Source: Nesterenkonia ebinurensis (GTDB taxonomy: Bacteria; Actinomycetota; Actinomycetes; Actinomycetales; Micrococcaceae). Taken from it: DNA of 64,000 nt. The notes beneath the pieces are model-generated. The model searched no databases. It worked only from the letters and a program-made list of their open reading frames with translations, and was not told where the DNA came from. Within the stretch, counting starts at the first letter, position 1; every line of letters begins with the position of its first letter. This document shows positions 18,537-26,533 of this stretch, one piece after another. The position numbers and the translations under genes were made by a program. The stretch spans positions 124,001 to 188,000 of the forward strand of contig NZ_VWNF01000047.1 in the NCBI RefSeq assembly GCF_008711175.1, read 5' to 3'.

Positions 18537-18578
18537 ACTGTGTATGTCAAGTAAACACAGTCCTTGAAGTCGCGTCAA
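18537..18578 (-). promoter_or_regulatory. ABC operon promoter with 25-bp GntR-type palindrome
   Basis: Minus-strand -35 TTGACG at 18573-18578, 17-base spacer, -10 TTTACT at 18550-18555. The palindrome 18537-18561 has 7-base arms ACTGTGT and ACACAGT and overlaps the -10, exactly as the site at 16451-16475 overlaps the MMPL -10. Confidence 0.75.
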
Positions 18579-19321
18579 CCCGGTAGCCGACCGCAGCCAT
18601 CGTTCAGCGGCTGCAGAGATACCGTCGGTCGCCTTGAGAGCCGTTCCGCCGACCGTCACGATGACCGAGTACAGGCCCACCGGCCGACGTGTCACATAAC
18701 TTCCCGTGCCGGCACCTGGAGCCCTCACGCTGGGCATCACGTGGGCGGATCTCAGAAGCAACAACCACACTTTACGAGCGGTGCCTGAACTTCATGAGCC
18801 CATTGGTCCAGTCAGCCAGTCTGAGACAAAACGAGTCGCCACCGCATGCGCAACGTCCAGCGCTGCGACCGGTCGGAATTGAAGGACTCCACCGTCGAGG
18901 CGGCAAGTTCCGGGTTCGAGGTGCGAGCGACGGTAGTCACGTTTCTATCGTTGAATGAGCAGGTGAAGGTTCTGAACGCCTTGCCGACCAGAAAATAGGT
19001 CGTCATCGCAACCACAACTTCAATACCGACCAAGGTGCGGAGTGCCGTCAGCGCTCGCAGTGATACAACCTCCATTCTCGAGGGTGGCGAGCTGCTGGTC
19101 GTCGGTAAGTCTGTGGACCGGATCGGTGAGAACGTCTCGACTGACCTCTCAGTCGATCGCGCCATGTGACGGACGCTCATTGACACACTCCAGCGTCAGC
19201 GTCGTGTCAGATGCAGGAAGGGTTGGCGACGCACCAGCGGAACCACGGCCCTGCTTGTCGATGTACCGTGAGAGCGTCGATAACGACCGCTCTTCGATGC
19301 GAGCAACAAGCCGGGATTCTC
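18579..19321. other. Long stretch without a recognisable gene
   Basis: Readings on both strands (e.g. plus strand 19050-19169 ending in a TGA; minus strand 18812-19186) have partly coding-like composition but start or stop codons interrupt them and I recognise no family. Most likely decayed genes between the ABC operon and the MFS gene. Confidence 0.35.
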
Positions 19322-20575
19322 CTAGGCCCCTTGAGCCAGATGCCTGCCCTGTGAGATCACCTGGCGCCACGAGATGAGGGCTTGGACGATCGCGAATGCG
19401 ATCAGGACGGTGAACAGCAGCCAGTACCCGAACTGCACGATGATCCACCCCACGGCGAGGGGAGAGGCGAGAATCGCGGTCTGGAAGACAAGGCCAGCGA
19501 TCGGAAGCACCTGGGGTGCAACCGAGTCCGTGGAAACCGCGACAACGTGCGCCTGGGTGGCGGGTAGGGCCAGTCCGTATCCCAGCCCCATGGCTGCGGA
19601 GGCGGTCGCGTATGCGAGAGGGTTGGATCCGACGACCAGGAAGGATGCGACCGCGATCAGCATGACGGTGATCGAGATGGCGATCACGCGGACCTGGTCG
19701 AACCGCCTGACCCAAGGTGCGACAAGGAACCGGACCGCGATGACGGCGATGGTGTAGGCGACGTAGAAGAGTGAGTAGTCGAGACCCTGGGTGTTGGCGA
19801 AGGTGGTCTGGAACTGGGTCATGGTCGTGAACAAGCAGGCGAACAGTGCGATCACCAGCAACCACGGCCCGACGGGGGGCCTGACCAACGTGGCACTCGT
19901 GCGCAGTAGGCTCAGTTGTCGTTCGCCGCCTCGGTCGGGCGAAGTGGCTCTACGACGGTCAGGCGTCAGCGCTGCTGCGACCACGGTGGAGACCGCGGCA
20001 GCCGCGCAGACCAGGCCCGCGACGATGAATGTTCCGCGGAAGCCAAGCGAGGTGTGGGACATCCACCCGGCCAGCACCGGGCCGGCGCCGATACCCAGCT
20101 GCTGAGTGCCTGTCAGATACCCGAAGTAGGTCACCCGCCCGGAATCGGTGACCATCTCGTTCATCACCATCGGCATCACGGTGTAGACCACCGCCCAGGC
20201 CGTGCCCAGCAGGAGACCCACGACGGCCAGGGGTTCCCAACCGCCAGTCACGGTTGAGGTCGCGGCAGCGCCGGCACCGAACACGGTGATCGCCAGCACC
20301 AGCACCCACTGCGGGCGTAACGCCTCTGGATGGCTGCTAAGGACGATCAGACTCAGGACTGCGGGGATCACCGCCGCTGACAGTACGAGACCGAAGCTGG
20401 CCACGCTGCCGCCGAGGTCTTGTACGTACAACGGCAGCAGGAGCAGCATGCCGAAGCTGGTCGAGATACCCAGGGCCGACAGCAACACGGCGACGACAGC
20501 CGCTGCCCCCACGCCGGGACGCAAAGCGTCCGGTCGGCCATGTGAGTCCACTACTTCACCAGGTTTCGTTCCCAT
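19322..20575 (-). CDS. MFS transporter
   Basis: About 417 residues with twelve membrane segments, from AAAVVAVLLSALGISTSFGMLLLLPLYVQDL through a central charged loop with DRRRATSPDRGG to WLLFTVLIAFAIVQALISW. Motif-A-like loop is weak. I prefer the ATG at 20575 over the one at 20617: a TTGATC / TGATAT promoter pair (17-base spacer) ends a few bases before 20575, and the first 14 residues from 20617 are unlike the family. It diverges from an Lrp-type regulator, an arrangement typical of amino-acid or drug exporters controlled by that regulator. Substrate unknown. Confidence 0.85.
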   Translation of the reverse strand: MGTKPGEVVDSHGRPDALRPGVGAAAVVAVLLSALGISTSFGMLLLLPLYVQDLGGSVASFGLVLSAAVIPAVLSLIVLSSHPEALRPQWVLVLAITVFGAGAAATSTVTGGWEPLAVVGLLLGTAWAVVYTVMPMVMNEMVTDSGRVTYFGYLTGTQQLGIGAGPVLAGWMSHTSLGFRGTFIVAGLVCAAAAVSTVVAAALTPDRRRATSPDRGGERQLSLLRTSATLVRPPVGPWLLVIALFACLFTTMTQFQTTFANTQGLDYSLFYVAYTIAVIAVRFLVAPWVRRFDQVRVIAISITVMLIAVASFLVVGSNPLAYATASAAMGLGYGLALPATQAHVVAVSTDSVAPQVLPIAGLVFQTAILASPLAVGWIIVQFGYWLLFTVLIAFAIVQALISWRQVISQGRHLAQGA

Positions 20576-20637
20576 GCATATATCATCGAACATAAGAACG
20601 CCGATCAACATGTACATGTGAAGGTAGTGAAGCCATA

Positions 20638-21138
20638 ATGGTTGATGACTCGAAGACCAAAAGCTCTTTTCGGCTACAGAACGGATCCACGTCTCTCGAC
20701 GAGGTTAACTGTCGAATCCTCAGCGTCTTGGCAGACGAACCGCGACTCAGCACTTCGGCGCTGGCGCGCAAGGTCGCCATGTCGACACCTGCGGTGCGGG
20801 AACGCGTGAAGCGACTCGAAGAGGTTGGCGTGATCCGCGGCTACCACCTCGACATCGACCCCGCTGCCATCGGACTGCCCGTCGCCGCATGGGTCAGGGT
20901 TCGTCCCGGCCCAGGACAACTGCCCAAGATCGCCAAACTCGCGGAGGCGGTCCCACAAGTCAGCGAGTGCCACCGCATCTCCGGCGAGGACTGCTTCCTG
21001 CTCAAGGTGCACGTACCCCGGATCGAAGACCTGGAAGGCGTGCTCGACCGATTTCTCCTCTACGGACAGACGACCAGTTCCCTGATCGTCTCCTCGCCCG
21101 TACTACCCAGACCCGTTCTTCCCGCAGCCGCGGAATAG
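20638..21138 (+). CDS. Lrp/AsnC family transcriptional regulator
   Basis: 166 residues. N-terminal HTH (residues ~20-70: LDEVNCRILSVLADEPRLSTSALARKVAMSTPAVRERVKRLEEVGVIRGYHLDIDP) followed by an AsnC ligand-binding/RAM domain (VAAWVRVRPGPGQLPKIAKL...VSECHRISGEDCFLLKVHV...LEGVLDRFLLYGQTTSSLIVSSP). The DPAAIGLPVAAWVRVRPGPG stretch is typical of the family. Divergent from the MFS gene with a shared promoter region of about 60 bases, so the two probably form a regulator/transporter pair. Followed closely by an IS3 element. Confidence 0.9.
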   Translation: MVDDSKTKSSFRLQNGSTSLDEVNCRILSVLADEPRLSTSALARKVAMSTPAVRERVKRLEEVGVIRGYHLDIDPAAIGLPVAAWVRVRPGPGQLPKIAKLAEAVPQVSECHRISGEDCFLLKVHVPRIEDLEGVLDRFLLYGQTTSSLIVSSPVLPRPVLPAAAE

Positions 21139-21216
21139 CACTCTTCTGAACCGTTCTGGGTTTTGTGGAGAGTTTGGTGTGTTCCGGGTTTGGTGGTGTC
21201 GGGATTTCTTGGGTTC

Positions 21217-22071
21217 TCATGCCGCGGTGATGATGCGATGGCGTTCGTCTTCTACTGGGGTGACCCACCCCAGCCGGCCATGGCGACGTTTGCGGTTGTG
21301 CCAGATTTCGAGGTATTCGAAGATGGCGTTGGCGAGTTCGATTCGGGTGTTCCAGATCAGGGTATCGAGAAGTTCAACCTGCATCCGGGACCAGAACGCC
21401 TCGATCATGGAGTGGTCATAGCAGTCCCCGACCGATCCCATTGAGGGGAGTCGCCCGGCAGCTTTGGCCCGTGTGGTGAAGGCCCAGGAACCAAACTGAA
21501 CACCTTGGTCAGAATGGATTACTGTTCCTGGTTCAGCGTTCGCCCCTAAACGTGTGTCGATAGCCATCCCTAACGCGTTGGTCGCCAGGGCAGCAGTAGG
21601 TGAGGAGTCGATGGACCATCCCACCACCCGGCGAGAGAAGGTATCTAGCACCACGCAGCAGAAGACCTTGTCTTCGCGAGTGCGATGTTCGGTGAGATCG
21701 GTAACCCATAGCCGGTTTGGTTCCTGGCGGGGGAAATTGCGTTTCACCAGGTCTGTAGAGATCTGGTCGGGAAGGATCCGTTTCCACCTGCGCCGTCCCG
21801 TCAGGCCTTTCAGTCCGGCGCGCTGCATCAACAGGCCCACCTGCAGATGATCAACGCTGATGCCTTTACCCAAGGTGAGTTCGGCATGGACACGTCGGAT
21901 GCCGTATCGGCCGTGAGAAGCCGCATGGACCTCGGTGATGACCTCGGTCAGCCACGCGTGTCGGATCTGCCGTTGGGAGGGCGCCCGATGGCGTTGAGCA
22001 TAGTAACCGGACTCCGCCACCGACAGGACTCGGCACGCGACCTGGACCGGTAGCCCCTGGGCAGCGATCAT
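21217..22071 (-). CDS. IS3 family transposase OrfB (DDE integrase domain)
   Basis: 284 residues. HTH_21-like start (VACRVLSVAESGYYAQRHRAPS...), then the rve DDE core: LWVTDLTEHRT (first Asp), GTVIHSDQGVQFGSW (second Asp), and CYDHSMIEAFWSRMQVEL (Glu), finishing RKRRHGRLGWVTPVEDERH. All three acidic residues are present. Frame is -1 to OrfA; the overlap contains CCAAAAGG, a likely slippage site, so the functional product is probably an OrfAB fusion. Confidence 0.92.
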   Translation of the reverse strand: MIAAQGLPVQVACRVLSVAESGYYAQRHRAPSQRQIRHAWLTEVITEVHAASHGRYGIRRVHAELTLGKGISVDHLQVGLLMQRAGLKGLTGRRRWKRILPDQISTDLVKRNFPRQEPNRLWVTDLTEHRTREDKVFCCVVLDTFSRRVVGWSIDSSPTAALATNALGMAIDTRLGANAEPGTVIHSDQGVQFGSWAFTTRAKAAGRLPSMGSVGDCYDHSMIEAFWSRMQVELLDTLIWNTRIELANAIFEYLEIWHNRKRRHGRLGWVTPVEDERHRIITAA

Positions 22072-22385
22072 CTCGACCGCCGCATGCCGCCTTTTGGGTC
22101 GGCGTCGGCCTTGAGCGCCTCCACCGCCTTTGTTGTCACAGCAAGCTGGACCTCTAGCTCGGCGATCCGTTTCTTCGCCGCACGCAGCTCAGCTTTCTCC
22201 GCAGTACTCAGCCCTACGATCAGGCCTCGGTCGATTCTGTCCTGGCGGCGCCAGGCGTAGATGGTTTGGTCACTGACCCCCAAGTCATGAGCGATGCTCG
22301 CAACGCTGCGCCCAGCGTTGAGCAGGTCCAGAACTCTACGTCGGAACTCGGCTGGATATCCTCTTCGTCCCATATGGCACTCCAA
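22068..22385 (-). CDS. IS3 family transposase OrfA (HTH)
   Basis: 105 residues: RRGYPAEFRRRVLDLLNAGRSVASIAHDLGVSDQTIYAWRRQDRID is the HTH_Tnp_1 domain, followed by a leucine-zipper-like helix (LSTAEKAELRAAKKRIAELEVQLAVTTKAVEAL). Ends DADPKGGMRRSR over the A4G slippery motif. Confidence 0.92.
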   Translation of the reverse strand: MECHMGRRGYPAEFRRRVLDLLNAGRSVASIAHDLGVSDQTIYAWRRQDRIDRGLIVGLSTAEKAELRAAKKRIAELEVQLAVTTKAVEALKADADPKGGMRRSR

Positions 22386-22415
22386 TGCTCAGGACACCAG
22401 AATCCACGAAATTCA

Positions 22416-22704
22416 AACTCCTCGGAACCCAAGACACACCAGCCTCCATCAAACAGTGAAAATGGAATAGAGGACTTCGGGAGGGGTCTGGCTTCCTATC
22501 AAACTGACGCACTCTCCAGCGGTGTTGTCCTGCCTGGGACCCGTCGATTCCTCCCGGAGTCCTCGCTCAACGGCCTGGATGCCCAGATCGAGCAGGGATG
22601 TGACTTCATAGGACCCTGTGCAACGAGACCCGTCACTGTTGTGTCCTCCCAACCCGGTCTAGAGTCATCCAGCGCGAAGCCCTCGCGAAGGAGACGATCT
22701 CACC
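22416..22704. other. Region between the IS3 and IS110 elements; possible IS110 left end with bridge-RNA locus
   Basis: About 290 bases with no protein. IS110-type elements carry a non-coding left end that, in characterised members, is transcribed into a bridge RNA guiding target choice. I did not establish its loops or the element boundary. Confidence 0.35.
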
Positions 22705-23766
22705 ATGACGGTTCCATCTCTTGTCAGTCAAGAAATTGTTGTCGCCGGAATCGATGCCCATCAGGACACCCATCACGTTGCGGTACTCACCCATACCGGC
22801 ACCCTTCTCAGGCATCAGCAGTTTCCCGCCACCGGACCCGGATACATAGCCCTGCTGGACTGGGTCGCCGCATTCGGACTCATCGACAGGATCGGTGTGG
22901 AATCGACGGGATCCTACGCCGCTGGTCTGACTCGATTCCTCACCGCGCAGGGCATCGATGTACGAGAAGTCAATATGCCCCACACCCATACCAAGGCACG
23001 CCGCGGCAAGAGCGACGCAATCGACGCCGAGGCGGCCGCCCGCAAAACCCTCGCTGGTGACGCTACAGCGGTGCCAAAGATGACCACAGGTCTCATCGAG
23101 TCCATTCGCTATCTGACACTGGCCAGGCAGTCTGCGGTCGAAGCCCGTTCAAGCGCGCTGGTGCAGCTGCAGGCGCTGCTGATCACCGCCCCGAATAGTG
23201 TGCGTGAGCGAATCACCGCGTCATCAGGTGCCGGCAAAGCCGTTCAATGTCTGAGATTGCGTGCGGACGTAGGTCGACTGGATGAACCGACACACGCCGC
23301 GAAGCTGGTTCTGCGCACATTGGCTGTGCGTATCAGAGGCTTCGACGAGGAGATCGCAACCCTGGACACCCACCTGGCTGGCATGGTCCAAGATGCCGCA
23401 CCCACGCTTCTGAACCGGGTCGGGATCAGCACCGGCCATGCCGCCCAATTGTTGATCACGGCTGGGGAGAACATCGACAGGTTGCATTCGGAGGCAGCAT
23501 TCGCACGTTTGTGCGGCGTTGCTCCGATCCCGGTGTCCTCGGGCAAATCTCACCGCATGCGCCTGCATCGAGGCGGTGACCGGCAAGCGAATAGAGCCCT
23601 ACATATGATTGCAGTCTGCCGACTCCGGTACGACCCCAGAACCCGTGCCTACATGCAGCGGCGCCAGAGTGAGGGGCTCTCGAAGAAGGACGTTCTGCGA
23701 TGCCTCAAGCGGTTCATCGCAAGAGAGGTCTACAACGACCTCAAAACCGACCTCGGGGTCCCTTGA
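22705..23766 (+). CDS. IS110 family transposase (DEDD type)
   Basis: 353 residues. N-terminal RuvC-like DEDD domain: VVAGIDAHQDTHHVAVL (first Asp), RIGVESTGSYAAGL (Glu), and GKSDAIDAEAAARKTLAG (DAxDA). C-terminal Transposase_20 domain: RVGISTGHAAQLLITAGENI, AFARLCGVAPIPVSSGKSHRMRLHRGGDRQANRALHMI with the conserved serine-like region. Intact, same strand orientation as the following truncated element is opposite. Ends of IS110 elements lack inverted repeats, so I do not give boundaries. Confidence 0.93.
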   Translation: MTVPSLVSQEIVVAGIDAHQDTHHVAVLTHTGTLLRHQQFPATGPGYIALLDWVAAFGLIDRIGVESTGSYAAGLTRFLTAQGIDVREVNMPHTHTKARRGKSDAIDAEAAARKTLAGDATAVPKMTTGLIESIRYLTLARQSAVEARSSALVQLQALLITAPNSVRERITASSGAGKAVQCLRLRADVGRLDEPTHAAKLVLRTLAVRIRGFDEEIATLDTHLAGMVQDAAPTLLNRVGISTGHAAQLLITAGENIDRLHSEAAFARLCGVAPIPVSSGKSHRMRLHRGGDRQANRALHMIAVCRLRYDPRTRAYMQRRQSEGLSKKDVLRCLKRFIAREVYNDLKTDLGVP

Positions 23767-23813
23767 CGCTCTATAGGACCGTCCCAGGGCGGTTCACCTC
23801 CGATAACCCGCAA

Positions 23814-23880
23814 CGTTAAGCCGAGGAATCCCTACCGACCCGTAGCACCACGAACCAGCAGCAAATTCCTCGGCTTAACG
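23814..23880. repeat. 67-bp unit with perfect 16-bp inverted repeats
   Basis: Arms CGTTAAGCCGAGGAAT (23814-23829) and its exact complement (23865-23880) around 35 bases. It cuts into the C-terminus of the IS3-type OrfB that follows; a further partial copy of the arm (CCTCGGCATAATC) lies at about 23885-23897. The multiple CCGAGG repeats recall an end of an IS21-type element, but this is not proven. Confidence 0.6.
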
Positions 23881-24540
23881 AAAACCTCGGCATAATCCGA
23901 ATGTGCCACCAGCTGCCCGCGTTCGACGGGGTGGCCCTCGCGTCCTCGCTGCCACAGGCCCATGCGCAGGGGCAGGTCCACCAGCTCGGTGGCCTTGATG
24001 GTATCGGCGTGCCAGCCGATGATCCGCTGGGCGAAGACATCGACGATGAAGGCCACGTAGACAAACCCGGCCCAGGTGCGCACATATGTGAAGTCCGCGA
24101 CCCAGACCCGGTTCGGCGCCGCGGCGGTGAAGTCACGATTGAGCAGATCCCCAGCCCGTGTGTCGTCCTTAGCCGGGATGGTGGTGCGCGCGGCCTTACC
24201 CCGGCGGACTCCGGCCAGGCCCAGGGTCCTCATGGCCCGATCCACCGCACCCGGGGTGGCCCCGGGCAGGCGACGGCGAATGGCCGCGGTCATCTTCCTG
24301 CGCCCGTAGAGGCCCTCAGCGGTGCGTTTGATGGTGCCGCCCTCCTTGCGCTTATAGGCCAGAGAGCGGATGGCATCTTCGACCATCGCGTCGGTGATGG
24401 TCCTGGTTGCCGGCTGGTGGTGGGCCTGTTTCCAGGCTCGGTAGGTCCTTGCCGCGACCGGCGTCCCCTCAGCGGTGAGGATGGCGCAGATCGACTCGAC
24501 GGCATGACCATCAGAGCGCAGCTGATCGATGAAAGCGCTG
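23832..24540 (-). pseudogene. IS3 family OrfB, 3'-truncated
   Basis: Reading from the overlap with OrfA: LISAFIDQLRSDGHAVESIC, AILTAEGTPVAARTYRAWK, then RKMTAAIRRRLPG, and the rve domain start RVWVADFTYVRTWAGFVYVAFIVDVFAQRIIGW with the first catalytic Asp. After QLVAHSDY the homology stops where HSDxGxQYTS is expected, and the frame runs into the 67-bp repeat unit. The second Asp is at the very edge and the Glu with the last ~100 residues is missing, so the transposase is dead. Confidence 0.8.
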
Positions 24541-24541
24541 A

Positions 24542-24853
24542 TCAGCGGGATCGGGGGTCGAGTTCCCCCGCGAAGAAAATCGAGGCCTTACGCAGAATCT
24601 CGTTGGTCTCCTTCAACCGCTTGTTCTCGGCCTTCAACCGGCGAATCTCTTCGAGCTCACCGGTGGAGGTTCCCTCGCGGGTGCCGTGGTCGATCTCGTG
24701 CTGGGTGATCCATCGGCGCAAGGAGTCCCGGCCGACGCCCAGCTGGGCGGAGACGGCCTTGATGGCCGCGGTGCGGGAGGAGTACTCCGACTGGTGGTCC
24801 AGCACCAGACGGACGGCCCGCTGCTTCAGAGCGGGATCGGTGATTCGAGGCAT
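24542..24853 (-). CDS. IS3 family OrfA of the truncated element
   Basis: 103 residues: RITDPALKQRAVRLVLDHQS, TAAIKAVSAQLGVGRDSLRRWI (HTH), then a coiled stretch with LEEIRRLKAENKRLKETNEILRKASIFFAGELDP, the typical end where -1 frameshifting into OrfB occurs. Belongs to a different IS3 lineage from the elements at 21.1 and 41.1 kb. Confidence 0.88.
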   Translation of the reverse strand: MPRITDPALKQRAVRLVLDHQSEYSSRTAAIKAVSAQLGVGRDSLRRWITQHEIDHGTREGTSTGELEEIRRLKAENKRLKETNEILRKASIFFAGELDPRSR

Positions 24854-24913
24854 GACTGCATCCTTTCAGCTTAAAAAGATGCGGCATCAAACCTGAGGCG
24901 CTTCAGATTCTGG

Positions 24914-26287
24914 CTAAACTGTGTTGCGTTGTAATGAGGAACTCTCATTCAACAAAAGAGCGAAATGAAGCTTCTGCAGATGTTCCCCCGCGAAAGTGCC
25001 CCCAGTGATCCGTTCTAATTTACGGATCCTGGTATACAACGTTGTGCGGCTGAGACCGAGTTCACGTGCCAAGTCTGCCTTATTATTGCCCGTACGGGCT
25101 GCCGCATAGACCAACTCTCTTAGATCTTGGGCATGTACTCCTGTCAGGCCATAACTGTACTTTTCTCGGAACCAGTCAAGGTCTGGATTGGTCGTCAGGT
25201 GCGCGATCACAGCCTCGGTGCCGAGATCTTCGGCCATCACGTACCCTCGCTTCTGCGACTCCGAGTGTGGACTCAGGACTGTAGGTAGGCGAGCAGCAGA
25301 TCTAACTATGCCCGCAGCTCTTCCTAGACTGGGTAGGACCTCGTCAAGTCGGCTGAGACGATCGTCAACGCCTATCAAATGACGAGGAATGAGATTGTAT
25401 GTGCGTCTCCGAGCTACCTCTTCACGCATGGAGCTCACCATCGATCCAACCTTCTTATGCAGAATATTTTCACTTGACGAGGAAGGCATGGAGACCAATA
25501 CAAAGATTTCCCGCCCTGCTCCTGAGGCCACTAGAACGGGGAATCGGGCATGAAATGCTGCTTCGCGGATAAGACCTGCGAAGCGAGGCAAACGTTCCTC
25601 AGCCAAGTCCGAGGAAGTCTCATGAACCCGAAGCACCATCGCTACATACTTGCTGTCCCGTGGCATCCCCAAGACAGCTGCACGGTCCTCCAATTCTTGG
25701 GCGGAGAGCCCACCGGGGGCCTTTAAATCATCAAGTAGGTTAGTCGTGGCGCTCACGATTGGATCCCATCGGCCAGATGGATCTTGAAAGTTCATCTGTC
25801 GCGAGATTACTTCCCGGTGCAAACATTCAGTGATGTCTATGAATCTCACTTCACGTGAGAACCGAAGCAACGGGACAAGGTTTTTGGCATCTACCCGTGA
25901 TTCGCGTTCCAGAGCCACTGAAGCAAGGGCCTTGAGAAGGCGGGGACGATCCTCGTGAACTTCCACGATAAACCCGGCGGCTGAAGCGGCATCTAGCTGG
26001 TCGAGGAAGGAGGAAAGCGCCTCTTCGAGGTCTGGGCGTCGCTCGGTATATCGGGCCAGCGTGGAAAGTACAAGTTCCCCACCATCAAGTAAGTCACGAG
26101 GGTGCTCATCAGCGGTGTTGTGAGTCCAGCGAACAGATCGGCTAAGGGTTGCACTGGGAGTTAATAACTTGGGGTTCCCAAACGCCACAGGGCGCATTCT
26201 GAGCGCTTCTTCTACAGTGAGTGTCCTCGGGGACCCGCCGGAAGACTCTTGAGCGAACCACATCTCAGCATGAGCCATACACCTCAT
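24914..26287 (-). CDS. PucR family transcriptional regulator
   Basis: 457 residues. The N-terminal part (~15-90, LTVEEALRMRPVAFGNPKLL, SVRWTHNTADEHPRDLLDGGELVLSTL) is a PucR sensor domain (the xVxWxHxSExxDPxxxLxGGELxLTTG pattern). The middle is a GGDEF-like CdaR region (~200-320). The C-terminus has the PucR HTH (LRELVYAAARTGNNKADLARELGLSRTTLYTRIRKLERITGG, residues ~395-440). PucR/CdaR proteins activate catabolic operons such as purine, allantoin or amine use. It diverges from the aminotransferase-hydantoinase operon and is the obvious regulator of it. Starts at 26278 or 26263 are alternatives. Confidence 0.9.
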   Translation of the reverse strand: MRCMAHAEMWFAQESSGGSPRTLTVEEALRMRPVAFGNPKLLTPSATLSRSVRWTHNTADEHPRDLLDGGELVLSTLARYTERRPDLEEALSSFLDQLDAASAAGFIVEVHEDRPRLLKALASVALERESRVDAKNLVPLLRFSREVRFIDITECLHREVISRQMNFQDPSGRWDPIVSATTNLLDDLKAPGGLSAQELEDRAAVLGMPRDSKYVAMVLRVHETSSDLAEERLPRFAGLIREAAFHARFPVLVASGAGREIFVLVSMPSSSSENILHKKVGSMVSSMREEVARRRTYNLIPRHLIGVDDRLSRLDEVLPSLGRAAGIVRSAARLPTVLSPHSESQKRGYVMAEDLGTEAVIAHLTTNPDLDWFREKYSYGLTGVHAQDLRELVYAAARTGNNKADLARELGLSRTTLYTRIRKLERITGGTFAGEHLQKLHFALLLNESSSLQRNTV

Positions 26288-26339
26288 CCTAGGGATGGTG
26301 TGTATCCAGAATGTAAAGCTTGCACAACGATGGTTTTAC

Positions 26340-26391
26340 GTCCTGGGGCGGTTTCTACCGGTGCAGCCACCGGTAGAAACCGCCCCAGGAC
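26340..26391. repeat. Perfect hairpin, 24-bp arms, 4-base loop
   Basis: Left arm 26340-26363 (begins GTCCTGGGGCGG, ends CTACCGGTG), loop CAGC 26364-26367, right arm 26368-26391 is its exact complement. It lies 52 bases from the pucR start and 142 bases from the aminotransferase start. There is no T-run on either side. It is too long and tightly folded for an ordinary operator. Confidence 0.9.
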
Positions 26392-26402
26392 ACGTCACAG
26401 AA

Positions 26403-26422
26403 TTGAACCCACTACGGTTCAA
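26403..26422. promoter_or_regulatory. Inverted repeat, possible PucR operator
   Basis: TTGAACC and GGTTCAA (7-base perfect arms) separated by 6 bases. It follows the long hairpin and lies about 30 bases before a TTGACA hexamer at 26453-26458, a possible -35 for the aminotransferase operon. An activator-type position. Confidence 0.5.
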
Positions 26423-26533
26423 CGCAGGCGTAACACCATCGGAAACACTAACTTGACATTGTATTCAGAAGTTCTCTTGAAATTGGACATGCTGAGTCCT
26501 TCACAAGTGGGCCGTAGCAGTGAAACTTAATGC

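Larger units (their letters stand above)
21147..22415 (-). mobile_element. IS3 family insertion sequence (about 1.27 kb), complete
   Basis: Two overlapping frames (OrfA 22068-22385, OrfB 21217-22071) inside imperfect ends. The left end begins TGAACCGTTCTGGG at 21147; the right end, read inward on the minus strand, begins TGAATTTCGTGGATTCTGG at 22415. Ends are approximate: I could not find a matching short target duplication. The left end reappears alone at 40025. Confidence 0.75.

Noticed and set aside
18812-19186. Minus-strand 124-codon frame and the facing plus-strand frame
   Set aside because: Neither has a recognisable domain; a stop divides the plus-strand reading. Possible relic only.
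26340-26391. Long hairpin as a standard Rho-independent terminator
   Set aside because: No T-run on either strand, and it stands upstream of both divergent genes, not after a gene.
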